64,000 nucleotides of DNA from Eonycteris spelaea (taxonomy: Eukaryota > Chordata > Mammalia > Chiroptera > Pteropodidae), in the NCBI GenBank assembly GCA_003508835.1, contig PUFA01000116.1, positions 5,208,001-5,272,000 of the forward strand, given 5' to 3'. This document shows positions 11,063-24,489 of the stretch, one piece after another; within the stretch, counting starts at the first letter, position 1, and each line of letters begins with the position of its first letter. The translations under genes were made by a program, and so were the position numbers. The notes below the pieces were generated by a model. The model had not been told where the DNA came from. It saw nothing but the letters and a program-made list of their open reading frames with translations, and did no database searches.

Positions 11063-12435
11063 TAAAAAAGTGTAGAATATTAATCAGCAGAGAGAGTCAG
11101 AAATAACAGAAGCTGTTGAATTACAGAACCATAAGAAAAACTTCTTATGTATATCATATATGCCACAAATGTTTCAGATAATTTATGGGCCAGGATGACA
11201 GGCTTGAACCTAATATGCATTATATCTAACTCTATACGAGAGAGCCTAGGCCCTTCACAAAGACACGATGTGGTCTCAGGGAGTCAGTTAAATCCTATAG
11301 ATAATGCAGTGCAATTTTGGGAAGCTCTTTTATCTTTTCAACTTACCTCAGTTTTCAGAGCAGATAATGATGGTAAGTGACAATGAGAGATAAAGTGATA
11401 AGGAAGAAAAAAATTGTTTCAAGTTCAAAAACTACACATATGTACTACACCAAATTATGGAAAAAAAATGAAAAATATAGCTATGTACTGAAAATAAGAC
11501 TGGTGTTCCATAGAAATTTCTAGAATAAGAACCTAAATATGAAACCTGTTTTTATTACTTACCAGGTGTATTATAGGATTAAAGGTTTAAACTTTTACAT
11601 ACAAAATGGAATAATGTTATATACCTTACAAGGATATAAATGCAAATGTAAACCACTTACAGAGAAAGTACTTTATTAACTGTTACTGCTAGTAGTACTT
11701 CAGTAGTATGGATATCAATTGTAGCATGAACTCCACCTTAGGAAAAATAGAGTAACTAACAAATGTGCTTTCTTCTCACGACCAAGCCACAATTTCAGAC
11801 ATTTAAAAAAATAAAAAATTAGAAAGCAAAACCTTTGATAAATTTGAAGTCTAAAGGGTAGCTTGGATACTTTGAAATTCCAGAGTCTTTATGAAAATTT
11901 GGTATCTCCATCTTAGGAAGGAGAGAAAGAAGTGATAATTTCATCTTGTTTTTTTTCTTTTTCTACCATTCTTTACTAATTCTGACTTGCTCTTGTTAAT
12001 TTCCTACGACTCTAGCCCTTCTTTCAGTAAAAAATAAAGTATGAAAATGGCTGCATAGGCTTTCTAGTGTAGGAGGAGGAAAACAAATCTGTTCACTTTT
12101 GTTGACTAGCCCATTTGCATCAGAAGTAGACATTTCATTTTGCTAATCTGGCTAATATCTTTAGAGTGTCATCTTTGTTCGATGCTGTGATTTCAAGAGC
12201 GAGTATTACGCTTGCCTACGTTAGTCATGCTCAAGTAGAACAGCACAGCACCCATCCCTGCATTTACTCTGCTGTTACACACGCAAACTGGAGAACTCAC
12301 CGTGCTCCTCGCACCCACTGGCACATTTCTCCACTGCAGCGCTTGCCTCATTACAAATGAGCGACAGCGTCACATCCCAGAGAAAGTGTGAGCTCCAGAA
12401 CCTAACATTTCCTGCTTTCAATCTATTCTTTTCTG
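11063..12435. other. No gene seen
   Basis: AT-rich intergenic sequence upstream of the OR pseudogene. No other receptor frame, exon or clear repeat is recognised. Any 5' non-coding exon of the OR gene would lie here, but I cannot point to one. Confidence 0.5.
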
Positions 12436-12439
12436 CTTC

Positions 12440-12540
12440 CCAAGATCGAGAGCAAGCTACTTCGCCTCTCTGAGCTTCGTATTTTTTAATCTGTAAAATG
12501 TGGATATATTGGCCAACTGAGTCATTGAAGAAGTCGATGT
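12440..12540 (+). mobile_element. MIR SINE fragment
   Basis: GAGAGCAAGCTACTTCGCCTCTCTGAGCTTC..AATCTGTAAAATGTGGATA follows the MIR core order (tCCTCTCTGAGCCTCAGTTTCC..CTGTAAAATGGGGATA). Confidence 0.65.
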
Positions 12541-12599
12541 GTTGAAGATATACAATTCCTAGTGAGTGAATTAGGGCAAATGTCCATCATTTAGTGATA

Positions 12600-13770
12600 A
12601 TAATTGGGTGACCTTTCATTTCAAGGTCTTGATCACATTCGAGATCTTATTCCTTCATTTACTCTCCCTTTCTACCACTCTGGGCCTCTCTTGACCCTGA
12701 TTGATTCCTTTTCCCTTATTGTAAAAGTTATTCAGGCCCAACCTGAGGGGAAAAGTCTTTGTTATATAATTATCGTTCTAATTCTCTCTTCCTTTTACAT
12801 ACAAAATGCTCAAATGATTAGTATCCCTTTGCTGGATTTATTTCTTTATAACATACGTCCTTTCAGCTGTGGAAATCTGCTTTCCACTTTCATTAATCTA
12901 TAGAAATTGCACTCTTGAAGGTCACCTGTGGTTTTCTAATCATCAAATTCAAAGATTTTTATTCTACTTTAGTTCTTTATTGTTTAATCAACTTAACTAT
13001 TTGTTCCTTCAAATTCTCATTCTATGATGCTCTTCTGTCCTGATTTTGTTTGTACTCTTGGATAAGTATTTTAAATTCTCCTGCTCCATTACTGTGAGCA
13101 TTTTCTAAGGACATACTCTCAGAACTTGTACTTTTATTTTTACAGCTCTTCCTTGCAGGGCATGCCTGTAACTATAATAATAATTAACAACTCTATATGG
13201 TTCACTGTCCAGTCTACACTTTCCTCCTGGACTTCTCTCCAAAAGTCCAGATGCTTTCTTCAACAGTTTAATGAATGTTTCCCAAATATCTTATCATCAA
13301 CTCATTTCTCTACAAACTGTATTCTCTCCTGACTCCTTTATTTCTAGCAAGAGGCTAAAATTCTGCCTCTCCCCAAGGTACCATGTTTAATTTCTCCCTC
13401 TGCATCAACATGCCATAGAATAAATCATTTACTTTCATTGTTTTACATATCCCCCACTCTCTGTCTTCATTCACACTGCTAACGTACTAACACATGTCTC
13501 ATCACCTCCCATCTGAAAATGTGCAACAACTTCCTTTTGAATATGACTTATTTGGCCTGTGCCCACTCCAAACCAGCTGATACTCTTCTACCAGAATGAC
13601 CATTCTAAAATAAAAATTAATCATACCCTTAAATACACAAATATATCTTGTGATGTCTAATTGCTTACAGAATTAAGTACATACTGGGCAAGAGAGTGTC
13701 CAAATACTCATTAATAAAATCCTGCCCTATCTCTTATTATATTAATTTTAGCATTTATTATCAGGTACAT
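12600..13770 (+). mobile_element. LINE-2, long decayed fragment
   Basis: The 3' part is clearest: CACCTCCCATCTGAAAATGTGC, CAACTTCCTTTTG, AGAATGACCATTCTAAAATA, TTAATCATACCCTTAAAT and AATCCTGCCCTATCTC follow the L2 order. Upstream, CCAGTCTACACTTTCCTCC and CTGGACTTCTCTCCAAAAG are compatible with the L2 body. It is decayed and non-coding. Confidence 0.5.
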
Positions 13771-14895
13771 GCTTTAAAGCATTCTAATGTCATGCTAATA
13801 CTTCAATATCTTTCAAAGATGTCAGCTAATTCCTTTTAATCCATCAGAGTGTATTTGTTTCTTAAAGTCCACTGTCTTAATTGTATAATATTTTAAATTT
13901 TAATTGATATTCAAATATTCATGTTTTCTACAGTCACAGAGTCCCTTCTTGGACACCTGGTAGATTAAGAAAACAGTAATAGTATCTACATTTATTCCTT
14001 TATGTTGAGGTCATCCCCTTTGTGAAATTTTTACAGTAATTACTCTAAGTGAGATTTTTAAAATATGAAATACCTGATCTTACTATGACTTTGTAAACAG
14101 ATCATGTAAGAGTAGAAAACTGAGACCCTTACAAATGGGGAAGGGATAGAGAATGACATTGAAATTATAGGCAAAATCAAGCATGAGGCATGAACAGCAA
14201 AGACCAACTCCCCATTGATAAAATATAACCTTTGGTGACTCCAGCTAAAAGTATCTCCAAGTGCCTTCTCCCATTATCCAGTTACAGCAAATAGAAATAA
14301 AATGACTTCTGTAACAGAGAAATGGAAACAAAAAAGTATTTTCACATTCCTTATGACACATTTTATATAAGTTAATATAATTAATTAAATAGTCTGACTT
14401 TGGTCAGTTATGATTTTTTGTTTAAAGAAAATTTTTCCAGTTAGCCTAAAATTTGTTTCACCTTCTGTATTAGGGTCTTAACAATTTTTGCTGGGACAAG
14501 TGAAAGTTCTGAATACAGAAGCAGAACACATAAAGGTAGGTCTCACAACCTGGAGATATTTATTTCATGCTGGTCAAAATAACTCAGAGCCATACCTTTA
14601 TAAAGTTGAACTGTCCATGGATATGGCACTTTCACAGAGAACAATTTCTGACTTGTGACTGAAGAGTTGGTTGATGTAGACATGAGTATGCCCATCCTGA
14701 GCAGAAATATTTGCATCATCCTAACATATGAAAATAGAGAACCAAGGGCCCTTCGGGTAATATCTCTAGACAGGTTTGAGATCCTAAAAGAACAATTAAT
14801 TATTTCTCTTTCTGGTCATGTTAACTTCTAGCCTGATTTGGTTACCTGAATCTTCACTTAATTGTGTCCAAGTTTTTACGCTCAGTTTCTCAAAT
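13771..14895. other. No gene seen
   Basis: AT-rich DNA without exon-like sequence; no repeat recognised with confidence. Confidence 0.45.
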
Positions 14896-14899
14896 ATGT

Positions 14900-15400
14900 G
14901 CAACCTGACACTCCCTTTTGGTGACATTTTGTAATGGTCTTGCTTGAGAGTTTTTCATAAATGGATGTTGGATTTTATTGAATTTACTTTTTCTGCATCT
15001 ATTTATATGATCATATGATTTTTATCTTTCAATTTGTTAATGTGGTGCATCACCCTAATTGATTTGTGGATATTGTACCAATCTTGCATCCCAGGGATAA
15101 ATCCAACCTGATCATAATATATAATATTTTAATGTATTGCTGAATTCTGTTTGCTAATATTTTGTTGAGGATTTCTGCATCAACATTGTAAGAGGTATCG
15201 GCTATAGTTTATCGTTGTTGTTGCTGCTGTTGTTTGTTTTGTAATGTCTTTGTCTGGTTTTGGAATTAAGGTAATTATGGTGGCTTCACAAAAGGAGTTA
15301 GGCACCCTTCCCTCTTCTTGAAGTTTTTGGAATAATTTGAGAATAGGTGTTAATTCTTCATTGAATGTTTGGTAAAACAGATAAATCAAGATATTTTTCA
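14900..15400 (-). mobile_element. LINE-1 ORF2 fragment, minus strand
   Basis: On the plus strand it reads as reversed reverse-transcriptase sequence: GGATGTTGGATTTTATTG, TTTGTTAATGTGGTGCATCAC, CCAATCTTGCATCCCAGGG, TTTTGTTGAGGATTTCTGC and 'TTGTAATGTCTTTGTCTGG'. The minus-strand frame at 15,180-15,446 still holds an L1-like [17 protein letters not shown] motif from the RT domain, but the element is broken. Confidence 0.8.
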
Positions 15401-15985
15401 TTAACAAAAAGACATGACTGTTCACATATGTTCTAAGATTATACACATTAAGTACCTCATCCTTAGTGACTAATTATCCTAAAGGCTTGTGGAGATTAAA
15501 TGTTATATTCCAAGAGAAACAAGTCAATCTTTAAACCCAATGTCCCAAAGGGTTTGTTTTATAGACAGCCTTCAAGAATATCTTTATGATTATTAAAGAC
15601 TGAATCAGATTTTTACTCTCAAATATTTTTCAGTGTCTAACTTTAAAAAACAAGTTTTTCTTAATGGCTTTATTGTTTAGAGTTTCCTCTTGTGTTGCCC
15701 CTGCATCAACAGCTCTGTCCTCTCTCCTATAGGTCCAGAATGTCTTTCATAAGCATCTACTACTTAGGAATGCCTACAGCCTCTAGGAGGCCCACAGGAA
15801 TTTAATTTATTGACACTGGCTGATAAAATGCCACCCTGGAAAACAATAAAGCCTATAAAATGAAAGAGAAAAACAGAAATTAACAGATAGATTCTGAGGT
15901 TTGTGATATTTCAACATAGCTAGCGCCACTCTCAACATTTCTGTTTTGTCAGAATGAAGACATGGATGACCCTTTGGATGAAGAA
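15401..15985. other. No gene seen
   Basis: No feature recognised in this AT-rich stretch. Confidence 0.4.
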
Positions 15986-15989
15986 CTAA

Positions 15990-16315
15990 AAGAAAGTGTG
16001 AAGCTGAGTGAAGGCAAATGAATCATGGAATGGGTGGTGGAGAAAAGTCACAAACACTGTCACCACATGACCAGTCACAGAAATGAGGATATAGCATCTT
16101 TCACAAATTTTCCTCCTTGATTTTTCCTATGTATATTTATGTTTTTGACTAATTTTTATTCTTTCATGCCTTTCTCTCTCCATTTTTATAATACGGGTGT
16201 GTTCATGGTGGCATATTTTTCACATTAGTCCACAGGTTACAGAATATCTGTACAAGATTCTAACATTCTAGGGGAAGCATTAAATTTATCCAGGAATTCT
16301 GGTCCTGAGATAAAT
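15990..16315 (+). repeat. Duplicated segment, copy 2 (lacks the L1)
   Basis: Uninterrupted counterpart of 6,725-6,860 plus 7,785-7,960. Shared landmarks: AGTGAAGGCAAA, GAGAAAAGTCACAAACA, TTTTCCTCCTTGA, TTTTTGACTAATTTTT, GGGTGTGTTCATG and the CACAGGTTACAGAAT region. It lacks the L1 found in copy 1. Confidence 0.55.
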
Positions 16316-16319
16316 GAGT

Positions 16320-18100
16320 CTTTGACACCATCTGAGAAGTCAGCTGATGCATTCTAGATGTGCATTGTGTGAGATAAAAGCTTTTTAAAGGGTAGTAGTT
16401 GTTAACATAAGAAGAAAGAAATACATTGATCTGGGGAAGCCAAAGATATGAAATGTAAGCAACATCTCCCGTGACTTTTTCTTTCACCCAGCACCTGAAT
16501 CTCTTTCTATGTTTGGGGTATCTCCCTCAGGAGAGTCTCAAATGTTAACATCCCTTGCAGCAGGGCACAGGCTTGTGACACAGGCTCTGTCACTCGGATT
16601 CTTTCACGCTAGAATCTGGTACAAAAACTAGTGACACAAAAAGGGAGAAAATGCCCAGAATCAAATGTGAGGCTGGCAGTAGAGGCACTAGTGAGTCCTG
16701 TTCTGGAATCAGTAATGATAATGGTGCACTAAGGTATCTTCAGCATAAGTTACACTGTCTCAGCCCAGGAAAGATTTCAGTGCTGTCCTTGTGGAATCAG
16801 TTTTGCAGAATTATTTTTGACCATTTTTCATAAAACTGGTCAACTACAAACCTAATTCTGAGTTTGTGAGCTATTTGGTACTTCTTAATAACCGTTTCCT
16901 GCTTAAATTAGCCAAAGTTTGCACCTATTGCCTGCAATTATAATCACTGGATGATGATATTGAAACTTGGTAAATAACAGAGCGGTACCATGAGTTTTTT
17001 TTTTCTTTTCATTTTTATGTTTAACTTTCACAATAGAAGAAAAAACAGGTGTTTTTTTTGTTTGTTTGTTCATCTCATTTTTCTTTAAAAAGCCTGGCTG
17101 AAGCTATAACTACAGAAAGACGACCCTCAAAGAATGAATGCAAAGATTTACCCTTGAAATTTCAAGGTAACAACCTCAGCTCACTCTCCTACCATGACCT
17201 CCTTTGCCCCAACATGATAGAGATAGTTTTGCCCTATAAAAGGATGACTCACCACACAGTCACAAAAAGTACTCCAAGCTGTCTGTCAGCAGTTGCCTCT
17301 CTGGACAGAAATCAACCCTCTGTACCTGATAGTCAATTTACCTAGCTTAAGTATTTAGAGCTATTGAAAAGATAGATTCGGTTTGCATTTCTAGCTACTT
17401 TCATCCCTGGAAAAATCCTTAGTATTTCCCTCTCTCTTACTTCCCTCAGTCTTTTTGTCCCACCCACCAGAAGAAACCCAGAAGGAAACCATAGATTTGT
17501 AGAGGCATTCCAATCCTAAAATCATGAAAATACTCATGACTAGTCCTTTCTCATCCCAAAGATCTTTTGATTGTCTTTCTAGCTCATTTTTTTTTAATGA
17601 GATGCAACTCTTTTCCTGTTGCCATCTGGGTTTTTCTGATGACCTCTGTTTTAAAGTTCCTTGGCATTTAAGAATATTTCTCAAAAACCTTTAGTATTAG
17701 TAACCAATGACTTCTGCAAATTTCTCACCATAGCATTTCTGAGAGATCTAAAAGTTTGGATCCTTTCAATGTTTACAAAGTATCTTCACATAATATTCAA
17801 ACACCATTTTTAAATTAGCAAATTCAATTTTAGCCCCCAATTTATCTAAGAGAAACTCATTAAAGTACATTTACAGACCTGAAATTAGTGATCTACCACA
17901 ATTAAAGGCAGCAAAACAAAGAGCCATATTTCGTAAGCTTCACATCTTCATCTACACGATGGGTACCAGGGAAGTTTTTTCTGAAAATTGGACCTGCAAG
18001 CTGATATCTAAAATATAAGCAGGAGTTCATCTGAAGGATGAAGGGAGGGAGATCTGGGGAGTGGGGAAGTGAACAAGAATTTGAATTCTGGTAAAGGGGA
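16320..18100. other. No gene seen
   Basis: Several short open frames exist but none shows splice sites, domain signals or similarity that I recognise. Confidence 0.45.
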
Positions 18101-18109
18101 GTACCTCTG

Positions 18110-18475
18110 TAAATGACGACTTTAAAGTGGGCAAAAATTATATGTTAGGGTTCATGTAGCTATAATGGAATAGAATGAGGTAGCCTGTGGTGATAGAACA
18201 ATTCAGTATCTTGATTGTAGTAAAGAAATTTACACTTGTGATGTTTAAAAATGGCATAGAACTATGTGAGTGCATATAAAACTGGTGAAATGTGAATAAA
18301 CTCTGTGGATTGTACCAGTGTCTGCTTATGGTTGTAATACTGCACTATGATTATGCAAGATGTTATCATTAGGGAAAACTATGAAGGGTACACAGGAATT
18401 CCCTGTACGGTTTTTTTTTTTTTCTATAACTTTCTGTGAATCTATAATTATTTCAAAATAAAATTTTTAAATTGT
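18110..18475 (+). mobile_element. LINE-1 3' end
   Basis: The order TCAGTATCTTGATTGTAGT, TGGTTGTAATACTGCACTAT, GATTATGCAAGATGTTATC, GGAATTCCCTGTACGG and ATAATTATTTCAAAATAAA matches the 3' terminus of mammalian L1M elements. 5'-truncated, no ORF. Confidence 0.65.
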
Positions 18476-18479
18476 TGAA

Positions 18480-20995
18480 TAATTTAATTAAGCCCAATTT
18501 GCAGCTATGTTTTTAAATAAAGAGATTTAAAAAGGAAAAGGTCAATATTTAATAATGTTAAAAGCGGTTTTCTTTGGATCTTATAATGATGAGAGATTTA
18601 TTTTTAATCTTTCTACCTGTATGTTTAAATTAGTAATGGAAAAAATTTAATTTTAGGCTTTAATTTTTGGTGTGTTCCTCTGTTTTCCTTTAAATGTTCT
18701 TTGACTCTCTTACCACAGAAAGAAGCCTCTAACCCATCCTTGAAATTAAAGATATCAACCCTCCCTCACTCCAGCCCCTAAGCCAAGCCCCCAATTTGCA
18801 CTAGGGTAAGAGCATGTCCACGGAACTTAGGGAAACTACTCTGGGTTTTGGATAATGATCAATGCTGCTTTGGGGTTTTCTGACAGCAATGCTCTCTCTA
18901 GACAGCCTCTCTAAACTGCCTGCCTTCTGCTATTGCAACTGACAATGTCTTGCTTGTCATTTTAAGCTCATAGAAAGAACAGAGTTGGTTTGTGTGGGGT
19001 TTTTTTTAACTAGTTTGCCTAAAGGAAATAATTTCTCCTTGCCCCACCCACCTGAAACAGAAAGAGCAGCTCTGTGGGCATGTAAGGGCCTGTGCTCCCA
19101 ATGAACTGGAAAGCCCAGGCCCATGACTAATTCTTCCCATTCCTAGAAGGTAGCTCAGCTTTTTATATTGCACTTCTAAATTTACTTTAATGGCAAACAA
19201 CCTCCTTCCTTCTCCTTTATGCTTCTTTACCCAATCGCCCCTTGGGGATCATTTTCAAAAATCTGTTGGAACTAGCAACTTCCAGCTATACAGAATGTCT
19301 CTGATAGCATTTCAGTGAAAAGGCTGTGTCAGAACCAATGGCTAAGAACTTGATCCTTTCAAAGGGGGGGGGGAGGGGGGGGAAAGCACATTTTAACAGG
19401 ACTAAAAAATTTTAAATGGTTTTATAATTTCATTTATTTCAGCTCTATGAATTTTCCAAGCATATGAGCCCCATAAGCTATATCTATAAATCTTATTGAA
19501 TCAGCTTCCACAGCCCCTTGGGCCTCCAATGGAGCCTAGAAGGAAGAGGCTTCGACAGACAATAATTCTCCTTTTCACTTTCCTTTCCTACTTTTTAAAA
19601 CTCCAGGCTGTTTATCTCATCACTTCTCCGAGGATGACTCTCCTCCTCAGCAGAAATAGTATCATAAATGAGGAAGATTTTACCTCTAACAGTTTCTGGA
19701 ATATGGCAAATTTAGTTAAACAGGCGTCATGGTAAGAGGGCAGGGCAGTTCCTTGAGTGGGGACAGAGAAGGAAGCAGTTAAAACTGTGCATGTGGTTGG
19801 AATGACAGATCTTTATGAATGTGTAAAACATAGGAAGGTTTGTCTATAGGTTAAAAACTTGTGAGCCCAAAAGGGGCAAAAGGTTTTTTTTGATTATTAG
19901 ATGTTTCTGTTTTACTCCACTAGTATTACTTTCATGCTTTATTTCTGTCTCAGAATTTCATAGTTCTGACATATTCCTTTTTTTCCCATAACATGCAAAC
20001 TGAGATCCAGAGAAGAAAAATGATTGCTCAGCATGACACAGGAATTAATGACAAAGTATAGGCAGAACTCCGCAAGTTAGTTACCTTCCATCTGTTCTTT
20101 CTGCTACACAAGCCCTGAAGCTGAGAGACAGGACATAGCAATCGACCACCCAGCACCCACACACACAGCACCCAGACCTGGGTGCGGGCTCCACTTATGA
20201 TGGCAGATATGGACACAGCTCTTCCTCTCCCATCCACCTATGCCATCGTACCATCTCCTTACCCACTCATCAACTCCTTCTCCTCTTTTGAAAATCAAAA
20301 TTTTGTGTAATTTCCCAACCTAGTATTTAGACAAATAATTCTAGTATATATGTTTGATTTTATACGGAATAAAAGGATTTCTCTAATAAGTCTTCCATAT
20401 AAAGGGTTGTATAAGCCTGAATAAATATACTTACTTCACATTAATGTTTATGTTAAAAATTAGATATTGGAAACCAATGGCACAGTGTTCCTACATATAA
20501 ATTGGAGATACTAAATATTAAGAAAAAAGGGTAAGAGAAATGTTCCAAATAATCAAATACAAAAGGTTAATGTGACACAAAACTGCAAATCCAAATAAAG
20601 CCAGGTCAGTGGCTTTAGGTATGCTACTGCCCCACTTTTGGAAAAAATGAGTTTATGGCATTATAAGATAGGGTGTACGAAATTAAAATAGCGCTGGAGG
20701 ACTATATTATAGGGGAGCTAAATGAGAAGTTTTCGCTAAAACTGTACGATATATGTTGGGCTTCAGGAAGGAAAGAAAGGAGAGAAAAACCCCTTCTGCC
20801 ACACATTTCAATCTGTACCAAAAAGGATTTCAGATAACATGTAGAGGGACTACATAATGTTTGGAAAATAAGGTATTCGGTCCAGCAGAAGTCCAGACAG
20901 ATATAATCCAATTGACTTGTTGGGAGTTTAAATATATAAAACGTTTCTAGAAAATAATTGGGTACTATGTATCAAAAGCTCACTTTTGGCTTGTT
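18480..20995. other. No gene seen; G-run and a MIR-like patch
   Basis: No exon supported. A near-perfect G run (about 19,364-19,382, one interrupting A) lies here. At 19,985-20,090, ACTGAGATCCAGAGAAGAAAAATGA..GCTCAGCATGACACAG resembles a MIR core in the minus orientation. Confidence 0.45.
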
Positions 20996-20999
20996 AATT

Positions 21000-21440
21000 C
21001 TACTTTGAGGACTACAATGATAATCAAAATGAAATCAAGATGTAAGTAAATCATTTTTAACAAGATTTTTGTGACTAGCAAATTTTTGCAATCATCTGAT
21101 TTTTAAAATGGAAAATAAATATAACTTCAGTAAATGACATGAACTATTATACAGCCACTAAAATGTTTAAAGAATGTTTAATGGTATGGTAAAATGTTCA
21201 AAATATAAATCATGGTGAAAAAAAAAAACATAGAACTGAATGTGATATACAAAAGTCTCAACTTTATGAATATAGGAACATACATAAATATATAAATACA
21301 TATATATATATAAATTTATCATAATGTTAACTATGATTATCCCTAATATTAGTATTACATGTAAATGATTTACATTTTTTTGTTCTATGATTTTGGTATT
21401 TTTCCAATTTTCTATACCAGACACATAGTAGTTTTATAAT
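21000..21440 (+). mobile_element. LINE-1 3' UTR-like fragment
   Basis: AACTATTATACAGCCACTAAAATG, then a GGTATGGTAAAATGTTC..AAATCATGGTGAAAAAAA region, a TATA-rich tract (21,280-21,320), and TTTTGGTATTTTTCCAATTTTCTA resemble an old L1M 3' UTR in the forward orientation. Strongly diverged. Confidence 0.4.
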
Positions 21441-24120
21441 TATAATAATGTTATTTTAACATAATAAGCCAAAATATTGACAAATTTTTATTCATGTGCA
21501 GATCCTATAAAGCTAACATAACTCTAGTAACTAAACCTGGCAAAGTCAGAAAAAAAATCCACAGACCAGTGTGTCCCTAAGTTAGTATTTGCAGAAGTCT
21601 GTCCAACACATTTTAACAGGTATTCCAGGGAAAAAAAATCATTTCTAAATTAATATAAATGTGTGACATTAAATAAATTTAAGCAGTATTATTTGCTACA
21701 GGATAGCTCAGAGCCTTTAATATGTTGATATGACTTAGCATCTGTAGAAATGGGTGTAGAACATGGAATTTTCCAAAGTTATTTGAGCATACTTCACTTA
21801 CTAATATGTTCCTTATCACAAAAATAAAAATCTAAGGAGTGCTGTATAGATGAAGCTCATTTAAAAAAAAATAGATCAAAACTCTTAAATGTTAGTAATT
21901 TTAACAGCTTAATGAAAACATAATTTACTATAATCAAGTGCATACAATCCACCAGTGTAAAAAGTTAAAACCTGAACATCTACCGGATCAATAAGAAAAA
22001 ACAGAAGCAATTTAATAAGATGCTTTGCCCAGGACAGACTTTAGATATTTTGGTACACTAGAAATATATTTCCTTAACATAATGAATACTATCTCTCTAT
22101 TTTAAATCAATAGGTAACATCACACTTCATAGTTTCTTTAAAAAAAAATTAGTAGTATTCCTCAGACCAGCAATGAACCATTGGAAAAATGTAAAGGAAA
22201 AAAAACACAAATGCTACTTTAGAAGGAAAAAAAAGCAGGATATAAATAGAATCTTGAGAGAATTTATATCCGTATATAAAATCAAAACCTCACATAATCA
22301 GAGTAGTTACACATCTGGTTTGACCTTCATCCCTTCTGCACTTACCTTTGAAAGTTTGTCATTACTGCTGGTAGTTTGCATCATTTTTTAAGGATGTTTC
22401 TCAGTTAATCTGCATGGGGATCTAAGTTAGTGGAAATGTTTATTTTTCTAACTATAAGCAATAAGAAAGGGATTAAGTTTTGTTTTGTTGTTGTTGTTAT
22501 TTTTTAGCAATAGCAGAGGTTGAGAGCAGGCCCGAGTACCTTTTAGATATAGAGAGATCACTACAGGCATAGACTGACAATCACTGCACCTTCCCAGAGC
22601 TTCCAGGTAGAACACAGAGGCCCTAGAATGTGATAAGGTGAGAGCAGAAACTGCAGCTAGCTCAAGGGGTGCGGGTGGATAGAGAAAATAAGATTCCCTC
22701 ACACCTAAGGGTCTGTTGGAGTCTCTTGTCTTTCAGAACACGTCAGCTTTCAGCATCTCTGGACTCTCCAGCCTAGCATCCAGGCACTGGAAATAAAAGC
22801 AAGAGGGCAGAGCAGCTGGCCTCCTCAGTAGGGGTGGAAAGAGAGGCTTCTCCTGCCCCTGGCTCTGTTGAAGTAGAACCCTAGTGTCTTCAGGATCTGG
22901 GGGCTTCCTCCAGGAATGGCCAGCCTAAATTTGACTTTCTCAGGGGTTACATGCCAGAAATCTAGGCCCGATATCTAAGGAAATGGAGGTCTAGCTGACT
23001 ATAAGAAATTGGGTAGATCTGGGGTTCCTGTGCTCCCAGGCTGTTAGTGTCATCACCAGTAACTTCTGTAAGCCAAGAAGTGTTCAAGAGTGTCCCCATA
23101 AGAGTATCCAGGCCTGAACTAGAGCTGTCAAGAATTGTTTTGGATCTTGCTTTAAAATAGATTGTTTTTCTTTCCTTAGAAGGATAGTAAGGCATTTTTT
23201 TCTTTCTTGAAACTACCCTATTTGAATTTCCTAAATGAGATTGGGGTGGGGAGGCAGATAGGTGGGGGCAGAGGGAAAGAGAAAGCAAGAGAGACTACAA
23301 ATTTATGGTGCAGAGGCTGTATATTTGAGTGACCAAGAGAAAAAAGATATATAAAACTGTTTAACTTAGAGTAAAAACAGTGAACATTGAGAATTTGTAA
23401 GAGAAACTAGGTGAAATTCTTCCAGGAACATGTTGGTTTGCATAAATGCTTATGTCTGTTAAAAGGCAGTGGCAGGATGACAGATAAAGAGGCTAGGTCA
23501 CAAGATTTCCTTCCATTATTATCTAATAAAATTAATTTTAAAGAAAGTTGTAAAATAAATATTTCTTAGCATAGAGCAAAGAAGGAATAGGGTACAACCT
23601 CATTCTATGAACTTCTAAAAGTGACATTAATTTAATAATAAATGTCTGGCATTTACTGAGCTCTTGCTATGTACCAGACTCTCTTCAAATAAGTCTCATG
23701 CAAGAATGGATATTTGAAGCTAGGCTATTTGGCTCCAAATCCGCCTCTGCAAAAAGCAAGGTTCTCATTCATCTTGGAATGATGTTTAATTCTATCCTCC
23801 ACTCATTCTTCCAACAGCCCCTTCATGGCCTAAGAAATTATACTAAGGAAATAAAGTGAGTTGATAAAATGCTAAGAATTCTCATTGATGTCACCCAATC
23901 ATGAGATAGTGGACTGAAGTGGTGTGCAGCCCTAAAGTCATGGTCTTCACAGCGAGAGACCAACGAAACCAGCAGCACTCAGTTTCAGGCACTCAGGGCC
24001 ATTTCCTGAGAAGAGGATACACCCAACCAAGTGGAGAAAACCATGGTATAGCAGCATCCTCGGCAAGAGTTCAGATGTTCTTGTTATGAAGAAACATTTA
24101 TCTGAGCCAATTCTTCACCT
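21441..24120. other. No gene seen; possible MIR
   Basis: No coding exon recognised. At 23,640-23,760, TGGCATTTACTGAGCTCTTGC, TATGTACCAGACTCTC and GGCTATTTGGCTCCAAATCC fit a decayed minus-strand MIR. Confidence 0.45.
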
Positions 24121-24124
24121 TTTT

Positions 24125-24485
24125 TGTTGAGTTCAAGTTAACTGCTATGAACTAAATGTTTGGCCACCCCAATGTGATGGCATTAGGAGGTGGAGCCTCT
24201 AGGAGGTCATTATGTCATGAAGGTGAAGCCCTCATGAATGAGAATAGTGCCTTTGTAAGGGGATGAACATACCTGAGCTCTTTTTTCTCAGCGATGTCGG
24301 GAGTGAAGACACAGGGAGAAGACGTCTACAAACCAGGACGAGAATCCAGGACGAGAATCCTTGCAGGACACCCAAACTGCTGGCAAGCTGATCTTGGACT
24401 TCCCAGCCTCCAGAACTGAGAAACAAATATTTGTTATTTAAGCCATCCAGTCCATGATATTTTTTGTTACAGCAGCCCAAACTAA
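24125..24485 (+). mobile_element. MaLR-type LTR fragment
   Basis: It reads CTATGAACTAAATGTTTGGC, CCAATGTGATGGCATTAGG, AGGTGGAGCCTCTAGGAGG, CATGAAGGTGAAGCCCTCATG, CTTGGACTTCCCAGCCTCC, and ends with AAGCCATCCAGTCCATGAT and GTTACAGCAGCCCAAACTAA. This is the order of a mammalian MaLR LTR. A 13-bp tandem duplication (AGGACGAGAATCC twice) lies at about 24,337-24,362. Confidence 0.7.
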
Positions 24486-24489
24486 AAAT

